In this document: one piece after another, positions 24,501 through 31,134 of the stretch | How positions within the stretch are numbered: the first letter of the stretch is position 1 | How the letters are laid out: each line of letters starts with the position of its first letter | NCBI GenBank assembly: GCA_013339895.1 | Contig: JABACO010000022.1 | Location: 5,270,610 to 5,334,609, forward strand | Direction: 5' to 3' | DNA length: 64,000 nucleotides | Origin: Ephydatia muelleri | Taxonomy: Eukaryota; Porifera; Demospongiae; Spongillida; Spongillidae | Program-made: the position numbers and the translations under genes | Notes under the pieces: generated by a model | Seen by the model: only the letters and a program-made list of their open reading frames with translations | Told to the model about the DNA's origin: nothing | Database searches by the model: none

Positions 24501-24883
24501 TTGCGTGTGAAAGTTATCTTCTGCTTCAACGTATTTTGATGGGAGAAATGCTGCGATCCTTGACCATTCGACAGCACACAGCACGCGTCTAGTGAGCTAA
24601 GCTTTGTGATACACACAGCACAAGTTACTTCAGGGCGGCACAGCTTTCTATACACACAGCATCTTATGTACTTAATACCGTATACGTATTTATTACACTT
24701 ACTGCACGGGTGGTTTCTTTTTCCCTTTTTGAGCTACTGAAGTATCCATGTCCTCGTTTATGGTTGCCTCTTCGTCTCCTTCGGCCCTTTATAAAGAGAA
24801 AGAATGTTACTTTCGGATGATTCTATCTCTCAAGCGGTCGCTCACCCCCTCTCATCTTGTGTCTTTCCTTTCTTCTTTCCCAT
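1296..24883 (-). CDS. EIF5B: eIF5B, translation initiation factor 5B (N-terminal 1167 codons; 3' part beyond left edge)
   Basis: eIF5B is the GTPase that promotes ribosomal subunit joining in the cytoplasm. Twenty-seven exons thread in one frame with matching intron phases: 24846-24883, 24703-24786, 22908-22976, then 17 module exons between 21825 and 16178, then 10742-10828, 9216-9804, 8549-8699, 8082-8240, 2397-2434, 1878-1910 and 1296-1589. The start MGKKKGKTQDE resembles the animal eIF5B start. The downstream exons match the charged N-terminal half of eIF5B: a KERKERKKQKEKEKKERLK block, then DNWEEITSEGEE, then an acidic run ending TYNKAARRI, which in other animals lies just before the G domain. 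The GTPase domain itself (GHVDTGKT) is not in the window. Codons before the G domain number about 1167, against roughly 620 in human; module duplication accounts for the excess. Identification is strong; individual splice sites are inferred. Confidence 0.9.
1878..1910 (-). CDS. EIF5B: eIF5B microexon (33 bp)
   Basis: This phase 0-0 exon encodes NELSSNEEDTK, between a TTGTTCTTGTTCAG acceptor and a GTACTC donor. It joins cleanly to VVDNWEE in the next exon. Because it is in phase and 33 bp long, it could be skipped without a frame change. Confidence 0.65.
1919..2353. repeat. Polypurine tract (GGA/GAG-rich), 435 bp
   Basis: The plus strand is almost purely G and A (GGAAGGAGAGAGAGGG-type motifs), with very few pyrimidine interruptions. 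It lies in the intron between the 33-bp and 38-bp eIF5B exons and is pyrimidine-rich in the sense transcript. Such mirror-symmetric R:Y tracts can form triplex DNA. Confidence 0.9.
2397..2434 (-). CDS. EIF5B: eIF5B microexon (38 bp)
   Basis: This 38-bp exon (phase 1 to 0) encodes EPNLTEDMASDSE and ends at a perfect GTAAGT donor. The residues match the acidic linker before the G domain. It is needed to reconcile the phases of its neighbours. A 430-bp polypurine/polypyrimidine tract follows it in the intron. Confidence 0.7.
2911..2963. repeat. Poly(C) run, 53 bp
   Basis: This is an uninterrupted run of 53 C on the plus strand, poly(G) in the eIF5B sense strand. It is the longest homopolymer in the window. 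Its true length may differ, because such runs are poorly resolved in sequencing. Confidence 0.95.
2964..4490. other. eIF5B intron, no feature recognised
   Basis: This is AT-rich intron sequence without a convincing exon, ORF or repeat family. Only short direct repeats (for example AAGGCAAGGCA near 4192) are visible. Confidence 0.5.
4494..4812. repeat. 15-bp minisatellite (GGAGTATGGAGGAGG)n
   Basis: About 20 copies of a 15-bp purine-rich unit with TATGG/TACGG variants. Because 15 is a multiple of 3, long MEEGS- or YGGGE-type ORFs arise on the plus strand and YSPPP on the minus; they are repeat artefacts. The tract lies inside an eIF5B intron. Confidence 0.92.
4930..5190. repeat. (ATG/GAT)n trinucleotide repeat
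   Basis: This is an imperfect GAT trinucleotide microsatellite with GGT and GAC interruptions. It creates poly-Asp and poly-His/Ile/Ser ORFs that are not genes. Confidence 0.92.
5330..6175 (+). pseudogene. Possible DDE (piggyBac-like) transposase remnant
   Basis: Scattered plus-strand frames look like a decayed transposase: TWDDNLSMYFLLFFLKPQNI, then IIEFTNQRLEKTRQRK, then after a frame change RLDRFNRIFSAMAF, then RIEPVDSKFAPRKKFAIGNK. The order (charged N part, TN..L motif, FN.I...L/MAF motif) is what I expect of piggyBac-type transposases, but no catalytic Asp is recognisable. A 34-bp repeat (CAACTTGTCAAGGCAGGAGT, about 2.5 copies) interrupts it at 5557-5640. It is inside an eIF5B intron, antisense to the gene. 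Confidence 0.3.
6892..6964. repeat. (CA)n microsatellite
   Basis: Dinucleotide repeat in an eIF5B intron, reading (GU)n in the sense transcript. It creates spurious Cys-Val ORFs on the minus strand. Confidence 0.95.
7360..8066. repeat. 26/27-bp minisatellite (CATCACCAGCACATCTTACACCATCC type)
   Basis: About 27 copies of a unit alternating between 26 and 27 bp (CACCATCCC versus CACCATCCCC). It ends only about 16 bp from the donor of the eIF5B exon at 8082-8240. The single-base length difference shifts frames, so the long plus-strand ORF here is not a gene. Confidence 0.92.
8082..8240 (-). CDS. EIF5B: eIF5B exon after the coiled coil
   Basis: This 159-bp phase 1-1 exon encodes GVTIPALSKEHHDEAEDKKK, then VKYGSRVRSKKKG and a Gln/Pro-rich end. 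It corresponds to the GVEVPSKDSLPKKRPIYEDK region of vertebrate eIF5B. The donor GTCGGG is weak. A second GT lies 5 nt further on, but only the first keeps frame with the next exon. Confidence 0.8.
8549..8699 (-). CDS. EIF5B: eIF5B coiled-coil exon
   Basis: This 151-bp exon (phase 0 to 1) encodes IQLEKERKERKKQKEKEKK, then ERLKREGKPVTKAEREKRA and QLEAMKAL. It aligns closely with the most conserved stretch of the eIF5B N-terminal half (KRERKKQKEKERKERLKKEG and LLTKSQREARARAEATLKLL). It continues the helix of the previous exon. Confidence 0.92.
8770..9200. repeat. Compound (CA)n microsatellite with GAGGACCATCA / GGACTATATCA spacers
   Basis: CA blocks of varied length are joined by short repeated spacers (GTGAGGACCATCA, AGGACTATATCACACACAC). 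They fill most of the intron between eIF5B exons 8549-8699 and 9216-9804. In the sense strand this is GU-rich. Confidence 0.93.
9216..9804 (-). CDS. EIF5B: eIF5B large charged exon
   Basis: This 589-bp exon (phase 2 to 0) has a CCCCAG acceptor and a GTAAGT donor. Its parts in order are a Thr/Pro/Ser-rich stretch, a basic helix (KAAKKERQREKAKQA), an acidic run (DEDGEEEGEDKDD), a poly-Lys run of ten, and a long coiled coil (MKEQLEAMRLEQKKREEEE through KIRREEEAERLRLEK). This matches the KKKKDKKKKKGEKEE...AMQEALAKLKEEEE layout of vertebrate eIF5B and is good evidence for the gene's identity. Confidence 0.9.
9885..10070. repeat. GGTTAAA-rich degenerate repeat
   Basis: The hexa/heptamer GGTTAAA or GGGTTAAA recurs at irregular spacing (about ten times) in purine-rich sequence up to the MITE at 10075. 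It superficially recalls a telomere repeat but is irregular and inside an eIF5B intron. The abundant TTAA sites may explain the TTAA-targeted insertion next to it. Confidence 0.6.
10075..10658. mobile_element. MITE with 16-bp perfect TIRs flanked by TTAA
   Basis: The left end CCGATTATACGCGGAA (10075-10090) and right end TTCCGCGTATAATCGG (10643-10658) are perfect inverted repeats. TTAA lies directly outside both (10071-10074 and 10659-10662). The 584-bp body has no transposase ORF. TTAA target duplication is the hallmark of piggyBac-type transposition, so this is probably a non-autonomous piggyBac-like element. It lies in an eIF5B intron. Confidence 0.85.
10742..10828 (-). CDS. EIF5B: eIF5B linker exon
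   Basis: This is an 87-bp phase 2-2 exon encoding VDDIADEIEGLQIADKAQSQ and then PQEQEGKQR. VDDIADEIEGL resembles the conserved DLDALAAEIEG helix near the eIF5B N terminus of other animals. If so, the module array has been inserted between the initiating MGKK and this conserved helix. It sits just outside the TTAA-flanked MITE at 10075-10658. Confidence 0.8.
12077..12098. repeat. Poly(C) run
   Basis: A run of 22 C in an eIF5B intron, poly(G) in the sense strand. Confidence 0.95.
12446..12532. repeat. (CA)n microsatellite
   Basis: About 43 uninterrupted CA units in an eIF5B intron; (GU)n in the sense transcript. Confidence 0.95.
13498..13893. repeat. 33-bp minisatellite, 12 copies
   Basis: The unit begins ACATAGTGTAGGGCTGA and ends AATCACAATGCAGT, with A/C and G/A variants. 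It is open in several frames on both strands (HSVGLKNHNAV on plus; LHYVLHCDSSA and PYTMYCIVI-type on minus). It lies in the long eIF5B intron between module cluster E and the 10828 exon. No splice sites or eIF5B-like sequence support coding use. Confidence 0.92.
13958..14158. repeat. 25-bp minisatellite (CATCCACGACATCATCGGGTA type)
   Basis: About eight diverged copies of a unit of roughly 25 bp, varying between CATCAGGTACAC and CATCGGGTATAC. They lie 64 bp past the 33-bp array and in the same eIF5B intron. Confidence 0.85.
14390..15364. repeat. 28-bp minisatellite, about 35 copies
   Basis: The unit AGGTACATATGCTGGATGTG plus ATATGATG repeats with almost no change except one A/G site (GTACATATG versus GTGCATATG) and rare indels (an extra ATG, one lost C, one extra G). 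Because 28 is not divisible by 3 and the unit has no stop on the minus strand, three overlapping ORFs of more than 300 codons appear; they are artefacts. It is intronic in eIF5B. Confidence 0.95.
15450..15605. mobile_element. Copy of the GTCCCTTTT-terminus MITE family (one end)
   Basis: The sequence from TGTCATGGAGTTGTAAGGCG to the end motif CTAGGTCCCTTTTTGCG is closely matched at 60838-60955 in the Smad intron. It is therefore a dispersed repeat with a defined terminus. Only one end is recognisable here. It is in an eIF5B intron. Confidence 0.65.
15676..15978. repeat. 33-bp minisatellite, 9 copies
   Basis: The unit AGAGATATACCCCATTGATA plus CTCAACAGCTGGT varies by C/T in CAGCTGG/CAGTTGG. 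It is open on both strands (VEIYPIDTQQL on plus). It lies about 200 bp from the last module exon. There is no sign that it is translated. Confidence 0.93.
16178..16972 (-). CDS. EIF5B: eIF5B module cluster E (5 tandem exons)
   Basis: The exons are 16823-16972, 16668-16772, 16513-16617, 16355-16462 and 16178-16300. The introns are 50, 50, 50 and 54 bp. The first exon is 150 bp, with an EVDEEEDMLKDKESGG insert. The next two exons and their introns are practically identical 155-bp units. The last exon ends DDDKW and joins the exon at 10828 across an intron of more than 5 kb full of minisatellites. Confidence 0.85.
17328..17443. repeat. Pair of poly(C) tracts with duplicated flanks
   Basis: Two C tracts (about 17328-17348 with one A, and 17422-17443) are each followed by AAAGCTCACA, and similar ATGATAATAT sequence occurs between them. 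The whole looks like a short tandem duplication of about 90 bp in the intron between module clusters D and E. Confidence 0.7.
17563..17859 (-). CDS. EIF5B: eIF5B module cluster D (2 diverged exons)
   Basis: The exons are 17731-17859 and 17563-17676, with a 54-bp intron. These are the most diverged copies. One encodes EDVTKTMEELNLGAKTGEE and ends in a KKKKKDDDDW tail. The other encodes EDVGDVTKETEESSEK and ends KKGKKKGDW at GTAAGT. Both keep the 2-2 phase, the SG(A/V)GKKG core and the terminal split Trp. EELNLGA recalls the EELSLEA segment of vertebrate eIF5B, so this pair may be closest to the ancestral sequence. Confidence 0.82.
18121..18590 (-). CDS. EIF5B: eIF5B module cluster C (3 tandem exons)
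   Basis: The exons are 18459-18590, 18301-18408 and 18121-18246, with introns of 50 and 54 bp. The first exon carries a longer variant (ENEDEVTMETEEVAKPSEP, then ASKETGKASGGG). The last ends DDGDDW at a perfect GTAAGT donor, which fixes the intron phase for the whole family. The 18121-18408 part is a near copy of 16178-16462, including the 54-bp intron. Confidence 0.85.
19405..19992 (-). CDS. EIF5B: eIF5B module cluster B (4 tandem exons)
   Basis: The exons are 19873-19992, 19718-19822, 19563-19667 and 19405-19512, with 50-bp introns between them. The cluster opens with a 120-bp copy carrying a VTMETEEPSKTSEP insert and closes with a copy ending DDGDW at a GTACGT donor. The two central exons and their introns are almost identical, which points to recent duplication or gene conversion. 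All exons are phase 2-2, so loss or gain of any one keeps the frame. Confidence 0.85.
20191..20980. mobile_element. Near-perfect foldback element (386-bp arms, 18-bp loop)
   Basis: Positions 20191-20576 and 20595-20980 are inverted copies with few mismatches, around an 18-bp centre. The outer ends are TATGGAACGTTC / GAACGTTCCATA, with GGGTCTTGTGG / CCACAAGACCC just inside. There is no ORF. The arms are homologous to the single-arm copy near 28540-28995, so this is a foldback (MITE-like) member of a dispersed family. It lies in the intron between eIF5B module clusters A and B, so the pre-mRNA would form a hairpin of almost 400 bp. Confidence 0.92.
21405..21825 (-). CDS. EIF5B: eIF5B module cluster A (3 tandem exons)
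   Basis: In transcript order the exons are 21715-21825, 21560-21664 and 21405-21509, separated by 50-bp introns. Each is phase 2-2 and encodes one Lys/Asp-rich module: an acidic start (EDEDE), a KPSEPAGKASGGG centre, and a KKGQKGKKKDDDW-type tail whose final Trp codon is split by the intron. The first exon is longer (a VTEEPPKPSEP variant). The last exon ends at GTAGGA, whereas the inner copies end at GTTGGT. The modules look intrinsically disordered and carry no catalytic residues. Confidence 0.85.
22753..22838. repeat. Short tandem repeat GAGACCAAGCCATGCTTATG
   Basis: Three to four partial copies of a GACCAAGCCATGCTTATGGT unit, with one truncated copy, in the eIF5B intron upstream of exon 22908-22976. 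Confidence 0.75.
22908..22976 (-). CDS. EIF5B: eIF5B exon 3, short diverged module
   Basis: This is a 69-bp phase 2-2 exon with a CAG acceptor and a GTATGT donor. It encodes VEGEEPENQTLKKGKRG and then KKKDDW. It keeps the acidic N-part and the KKGK..KKKDDW tail of the array module but lacks the central PKPSEPAGKASGGG segment, so it looks like a shortened or pre-expansion copy. Confidence 0.75.
23076..23092. repeat. Poly(C) run
   Basis: A run of 17 C in an eIF5B intron (poly(G) in sense). A second run of 16 C lies at 23815-23830 in the same intron. Confidence 0.9.
24703..24786 (-). CDS. EIF5B: eIF5B exon 2
   Basis: This 84-bp phase 2-2 exon encodes an acidic stretch (AEGDEEATINEDMD) followed by a basic one (AQKGKKKPPV). 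It ends at a perfect GTAAGT donor. The acidic-then-lysine layout is the same as in the amplified module further down the gene, so it may be the ancestral or a diverged member of the array. The acceptor, after a TTTATAAAG run, is only moderate. Confidence 0.75.
24846..24883 (-). CDS. EIF5B: eIF5B exon 1 (start codon)
   Basis: The ATG at 24883 opens a short basic peptide (MGKKKGKTQDER) that ends at a consensus GTGAGC donor after 12 codons plus 2 nt (phase 2). The next exon begins 59 bp downstream in the gene. The MGKK start and phase 2 agree with the rest of the gene. No alternative upstream ATG in this frame gives an eIF5B-like peptide. I cannot place the transcription start. Confidence 0.75.
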
Positions 24884-26560
24884 ACCTTCTCACACATTGG
24901 CAAATGCAAGTAACAGCCAGCACACAAAATTCCGATATCTCTATACCACGCTTCGTACCGTATGTCTTTTATTTAAAAAGTTGTCTCGTACTCAGCTCAG
25001 CGTGATGAAGTAATACTCAATCCTAAGGAGAGCTGTATTTCTTCGTTCCGCTATGGCATCACATCGCCAAATTGTTTTATGCTCTTCAAACCCCATCGCC
25101 TTAGCTTCTTTAAGTCGCCCTCCTCTCTACTAATCCTAAAATTATACAAGGGCGAGTGCGGAAGAAACAAACAAATGAACAAATGCAATGCCTGTTGATC
25201 TGACCCGTATCTCCCATTCCCATATGCACACGTGGCTTGCACTCGTGTTCATGACATTTTCCCACCGGCATGTAGCAGTAGCATACTACACCATGGCCAG
25301 TGTCATGATTTGGCATGCAGGCTGACCCAATGTACACAGCACTGATCTTTGGTCTCTGTTGATTCGGTAGCAACTGCCCACTGGCGCCTACCTCTTAGTC
25401 TGAACTATCGAGGCAACCAGTACATGCACAGTGGTTTAAAAAATAGGGCCCTGGGCGATGCAGACAGTATTATAGTGAATCAGTAATTATACACTGGTAC
25501 AAAACCTATTGAATTATGTTATTAATGCGATTATTTAAAAATGGCGCTGTTTGCGGCTGGACACAATTCAGATAATTGGACATTACGGTATCTTTGAATG
25601 AAGTATATATAAATTGTCCAACCCACATTTCATGCTTTTTACAAGCGGTCATCTCTTTGAGATCATTTGTTACTTCATACACCTACCACCGCAATTACCT
25701 ACGCGCACGACCTACACCATTACTCTCATAGCCGCGCATCCTTTTTATACGTCCATGTGACAGAGGCGTACTTTGATCGTGCGTAGCAAAGACAGCGACA
25801 ATATTTCGAGAGTCAGCGAGTTATAAACATCAACAAGACAGATAAAAAGGTATATTTACAACAATTAGAACAAGCCACAGTTTTGTTTTAGCACGTTACG
25901 CGGAGTGTGTATTTTATGAATAATAGGTGTGGTTTAAATGGAGCATCACCACATACATGTACATGTAAACAAAGTTCAGGAGGTGTGTGGACGCTTGCTT
26001 GTGGCACATACTGACCTAGGGATAAGAAATCAAGGCGGTCATACCAATGCACAGAGTTTGCAGATTTACACTCAGTATTTGGCATTGATACTCCAATGAT
26101 GCTGTCAACATTCCCCCACTCAAATTCTAGCACAAATGCCAACACTCTCACTACACAGTTAGTACAATCCCTTATGAGTGGGAGAAACACACTGCTGAGG
26201 AATACAAGGTTTGACAGATTAGCAACATGTCTGAACAAGTTGATACATGTATGTGTATCTATATTTATCTTTATTCAGATCTGCAATCCCACATCACCAC
26301 ATGCCATACATGTGAATCTCACTTCCACACCAGGGCATCCAGCAAAAAACAGTCATCATAAAATTGTTTCCAAAATTAGGAAGATAGCCCACCAATGCTA
26401 TATTCACTATATCATCAGACATTTTCAACCCTGCTATCATAGAACAATTGCAATGTCCTATCTGCTTAAATATACCGTGTCAACCTCTGGAGCTATCATG
26501 TAGAGCACTGGTTTGTACTGATTGCTTAGTCCATTAGTTCCTGCTCTTTAACTGCAGTGA
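24884..26560. other. Upstream region of eIF5B, no gene recognised
   Basis: The eIF5B promoter and 5' UTR should lie here, immediately right of 24883. I see no clear TATA element at a convincing distance. Short ORFs on both strands have no recognisable similarity. ATGTACATGTAC-type motifs occur near 25955. Confidence 0.45.
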
Positions 26561-26574
26561 GGTGAAGTGCCTTG

Positions 26575-27035
26575 CTGCTTCAGGGAGTCACCAATACAAC
26601 CACAACACTAAAGCCAGCACCACCCTTGATCCAGACATTATTGAAGGACATAATGGTGAAATGTGTGAGGTGCAAGAGGGATGTTAGGGCAGGTGACTAT
26701 GATACGCATGAGTGCAGTTCACCACCTACCAAAGTGGAGGTGAAGATGGCATCAAGGATCCTGAAAAGACTGGTTTCCACCAGTCCAGAGCAATACCACG
26801 GTTCATGGGAAACTTCAGAGCTTCTTTCCCCGATTTCACCGAAAATGCATCTATTGGAGGACCATATAATCCCTTGGGCAGGGCAAAGGAATGGCATGTC
26901 GGATTTGGCCTCTTGGAGAACAAGGGGCCGAATCAATACATGCCTGTTTCAACAGGCTACAAAGGACCTACCATTTTATGCCAGATAAGGTTAAGCAGTT
27001 GCTTTCAATTATGAAAGAAAAACTTCTAAACGTCA
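26575..27035 (+). pseudogene. Deletion derivative of an unclassified transposon ORF (C2HC finger joined to C-terminal part)
   Basis: One frame reads KCVRCKRDVRAGDYDTHECS, a CxxC...HxC zinc finger, then MASRILKRL, then KMHLLEDHIIPWA. A second frame reads FMGNFRASFPDF and WHVGFGLLENKG. A third reads MPDKVKQLLSIMKEKLL. The motif order (PKMHLLEDH, WxVGFGL, then xDKVKxL) belongs to multi-copy invertebrate ORFs I associate with transposons. Finger and C-terminal region are much closer together than I would expect, so an internal deletion plus frame breaks is likely. I cannot name the superfamily. Confidence 0.45.
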
Positions 27036-28028
27036 GACGATACTCCCGCGCCTAACTTTTAGTATGTTTGATCGCTGTCAAAAAATCGTGGCTACAAACC
27101 AATGCTAATATCTATTAGTAACTTTAGTTCCCTTTACGAACAAACCTTTATGTCTGCTTTCTGATTGTCGCAGGCGTGGAGAATCGCTTCTGTATCGAAG
27201 AGGCATGCAAAGACTAACCCGCTTTCAAGGCTCATAGCTTGCCGTAGCAAGTTGACTGGTTTGCAACACAACTAGAAACAAGGTGTTCCTTTCCTGTAGG
27301 GTGTTAAAATGGCGATTAGCCCATCGCGAGTTTGAGTGAGCTCACGTTCCAAAGGTCTTCGGTTGTCACGGTCGTTATTAAGGGCATGACATCATCATTT
27401 CGGAACTAACATTGGGCCGCAAACAGCAGTGCGGTATTCTAGATTATAAAGCGGCAGCCTATGGTGCTAATGCCGAATAGTAGTATGTATTCATGCATCT
27501 CATATGGTCCACATGGTTCTACTTTTGACTAGCCACGAGCTTAAACATGGTACAACAAGAAATTATTATTTTTTTAAATTAAGAATTCAATGTTACAAAC
27601 ACTATAAATATAGTACCATTGGAAAGAGGAGACAAAATGCTATGTATATTGATCGTCATAACTCCTTCCTTAATGGTTCACAGCATAATGTAATATAGAT
27701 TGCAATTAGGTGAAAAATGTCCTCATTAATGCATTGGATGACTTTCACTTATTAACCATTAACAATATAGAATATTTTTTTTGAAGATTATTGTGCTACA
27801 AGGTATTACAAAATTAATGATAAACATAAATATATCAAACTCAGATGTCGGGGTCCTAACACACTGTCACTGTGCAGTGGTACATGTGTAGTAGTCAGAA
27901 GATCAATTTGCCAGTTTATATAAGTAAAATGCTGAAATGCTTTTCAAAAACACACACACACATATCCAGCTGCTAACACCAAGAACACAAAATACAACAG
28001 ATTCAATATGAAACACACAAATGCACAT

Positions 28029-28029
<1 letters not shown>

Positions 28030-28090
<61 letters not shown>
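28030..28090. repeat. (CA)n microsatellite
   Basis: About 30 CA units in intergenic, transposon-rich sequence. A shorter CA tract follows at 28310-28348. Confidence 0.93.
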
Positions 28091-28092
<2 letters not shown>

Positions 28093-28539
28093 GGTGCACA
28101 TTTCATTTTCCAGTTCAGGCCAATAGGGCTACACAGTAGGAGCTGAGCAAGATGGAGCGTGAGTTGGCTGATCAGAGACAGGGTGAGGTGGCCATACAGA
28201 TCAGCTGCCACATTTGAGTTAGATGAATGGCGAAGACACCCCCGTAAGATTTAAAAATAAATTTGAGTTATCACACTGACAAACACATGTACATGCACAC
28301 ACATCCATAAACACACACACTCACACACACACACACACACACACACACTAACGCACACACACACATCACATTTTCCTGGTCCACATAGTAAGTAGGGATG
28401 TGTGTTCAAAACTGACTGCATTTGCTATTCTATACATGTTCGGATAAAGTGTAATATTGAATCTCTATACACTGCAGTTGTAAGCAAGTCATTTTAAGTT
28501 TAGTCTTAGTTACCAGGACCATCATATTCATATTCATTT

Positions 28540-28995
28540 TCGCGCTCGTTTCGCGCCAATGATTTGGGCAAATTGCGCTCCGCTCAATGTATGGGGAGGC
28601 GCGGATTATTACATTGGCGCGAATCAAGCGGGAAAACGTGCACGTAGTTTATTCAACTGTATCTCCGTAACAGATGGCATAAAAATTAACGAACAGAACA
28701 AATCGATAGGTATAGGACCTCTCTACCTACATACCGAATTTGAAGCGATTTCATTACTCCTACAGAAAGTTATGGCGGGTTTGAACCCGGTGGGGTATCG
28801 AACGTTGCAATACTGGCAAGGAGCAAGTGCAAGATCCCAAAAAGTATTTTACCATAGAGAAATGGTGTAATATGAAGTGCTGAAAATAGGAAGACGATAG
28901 CGTTAACCCTTCGGAAGTTATAGCATTTCAAACGTAAGGCATTTTTATTATGCTTTTTTATAATACACGCTAGGTCCCTTTTCTCGGAACTTTCC
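28540..28995. mobile_element. Single-arm copy of the 20-kb foldback family
   Basis: Starting near TTCGCGCCAATGA, this stretch shares blocks with the right arm of the foldback at 20595-20980, in the same order: AAAAATTAACGAACAGAACA, GGTTTGAACCC..GGGGTATCG, GATAGCGTTAA, and an end CTAGGTCCCTTTTCTCGGAA. It lacks the inverted second arm. The end motif also matches those at 15.5, 38.5 and 60.7-60.9 kb, tying these copies into one family. Confidence 0.75.
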
Positions 28996-29224
28996 CAAAT
29001 GTACAAAATATTTTGCATTCAAAGCATGCCAGCATTGCTCATTGCATGTGTCTCTCTGTAGCAAGCAGTGTGTGCCAGTGCTTGTGTGTGGTATCAGTGT
29101 ATTGCTAATTGCATGTGTCTTTGCCTAGTGACTGCTCATTATGTGTCCCGCTGCATATTGATAATTTCATGTGCCTTTGCAAAGCTAGTTTAGTGTGCTT
29201 CTGCTTTGGAAGTTATTCTGTCAG

Positions 29225-29415
29225 TGCATTGCAAGTTGTGTGTGCCTCTGCATAGCAATGGCTCATTATGTGTCCCTCTGCATAGCAATGGCTCATTATG
29301 TGTCCCTCTGCATAGCAATGGCTTATTATGTGTCTCTCTGCATAGCAATGGCTCATTATGTGTCCCTCTGCATAGCAATTGCTCATTATGTGTGCCTCTG
29401 CATTGCAAGTTGTGC
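29225..29415. repeat. 30-bp minisatellite, about 6 copies
   Basis: The unit ATAGCAATGGCTCATTATGT plus GTCCCTCTGC repeats six times with small changes. Degenerate related words (GTGTGCCTCTGC, TTGCAAGTTGTG) extend from about 29040 to 29470. The ORFs across it, on both strands, come from the 30-bp periodicity. Confidence 0.88.
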
Positions 29416-29939
29416 TTGCCTCAGTCTGCATTTGCAAGTGGTATATGTCTCTACACTGCAATGTGTGTGTCAGGTTATACTGGGATATATAAAATTGTGC
29501 TTACTCCCCCACAATCAAGATCAATTGATTTTAGCAGTGGTTTCTGAATATGATATGGAGAGAGTAAGAAATGGCAATGTTCACATATCCATCATATCCA
29601 TTGTAACTAGCAACTCAAGGTTAATGCTTAACTGATAGAGTTCTGTACTGAGAGCTACTGTGAGATGCATAATTGTGGACATAGCACATTACCTAAATAT
29701 ATTCGCATTAAAAGATTTGCATCCGAGTAATTGCACATCATTTATAGTAAACTATGACCTTAAGTACATTTGTATGTAAGCACACAGTGGTTAGCCATTT
29801 TTGGCCAAAAACCACAACAGATAGTAGGAAAATAGTAATATACGAAAATGACACATGCAAATGATGAATACAAGGTGGCTGCATAATTGTTTTATGAAAT
29901 TTGTAAGTTGGTCTCTCCCACTCCTACCCAGAAGGTTTT

Positions 29940-30700
29940 GTTTGGATGATTGAAGACCATCTTTTCTCCATCATGTTGGAGTCTTCCTCTCCCGCCAACA
30001 GAGCTCGCCTCCTGTCAGTGGCAGCCCCTCATTCTTCCTCATGGCTATCAGTGGTCCCTTTCACAGGTTTGGGCTTACACCTGGAGTCCAATGAATACCA
30101 GATGGCCAAAAATGGTGGCTGGGGCTGAACACTTCAGGTTGATCCATGTGCCCTTCTGCCCCGATATTGCCCTTGATCCCCTTGGTCATCATGCTGTGAT
30201 CTGCAGGCATGGGGGAGATGTTGTGATATGCCATAATCGTCAAAGGGATGAGGCATTCGACCTCTGTTGTTGTGCCCATCTGAGCATTAGGTTAGAGAAT
30301 GGCCATGGACTCACTAGAGACCTTGATCACACCAGACCTGCAGACATTCTCATTGCTGGATGGGACAGAGGGAGACCTTCAGCACTGGATATCACCATCA
30401 CATCACAGCCATCTTGGGTGAGTCGTGTCACCAGGCTGGTGCAGAAGCCCTTGCAGCAGAGGCATGTAAGCTCCACTCCAATGGACCTGAATGCCAGGAG
30501 TTGGGCTGGTCCTGCATTCCATTGCCGGTGGAGACATATGGCAATTGGGGCAAGGAGGCTCAGGATAGACTGGCATCCCACCTGGCCATTCACCAGTCCT
30601 CCCCATAGTCATCAGTGCTGGCCGAGATTTATGCCGGTTGAATATGGTTCTGATCTGCTTCATTGCTAGAGCCATCCTGACCAGGGAGCTCCCGCCCTCC
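29940..30700 (+). pseudogene. Retroelement-type ORF remnant (C-terminal region), frame-broken
   Basis: Plus-strand frames in order read LLSVAAPHSSSWLSVVPF and GLHLESNEYQMA; then FCPDIALDPLGHHAVICRHG with VVICHNRQRD; then RPADILIAGWDRGRPSALDI; then, in another frame, AGAEALAAEACKLHSNGPEC and ELGWSCIPLPVETYGNWGKE; then ARAIL. This motif chain recurs in many copies in cnidarian and sponge genomes, downstream of reverse transcriptases. The RPAD...ALDITIT part resembles a PD-(D/E)XK-type nuclease core. At least three frame changes and a stop near 30608 make it a pseudogene. Confidence 0.6.
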
Positions 30701-31134
30701 TAACTGCTTCTGTTTGTGCCTTTGGTGTATGTTTGTTGTACTTATTTATCCCACTATTAATAATAGGAAATAGTAATAATAATAAACCATGGCGTTATCT
30801 TGAGACACTTTTAGGTTCTCATTTTCCATGTTTATTTCCATTTATGGCCCAAAAGGTTCTTGTATAGGTAAATGAAAGTGTTATTTATTAGTTTGGAATT
30901 AGTAAAAGTATTAAATGAAGTGCCAGAAACAGTCAGATGGTTGTGTGGTTGTAATTTTACCTTTTCCCCACTGGCAGCTGATGCCAGACACATTTCGTAA
31001 AATGGCTATCACAGCCTTGATCCAAACTGTACTACAATACCAGGGTTGAAAATGGTTGGTATGCATGAGTCATGACTTCCGTTGCTGTGACGTGTGGGGT
31101 ATGCATACAAGACTAATCGAACCTATAATAGTAT

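Noticed and set aside
27040..27480. Non-repetitive stretch suspected of being an rRNA or snRNA gene
   Set aside because: I could not match it to any conserved rRNA or snRNA core sequence or find a supporting structure.
28770..28810. GGGTTTGAACCC as a tRNA T-arm/B-box
   Set aside because: No matching acceptor, D or anticodon stems nearby; it is a conserved word of the foldback-family repeat.
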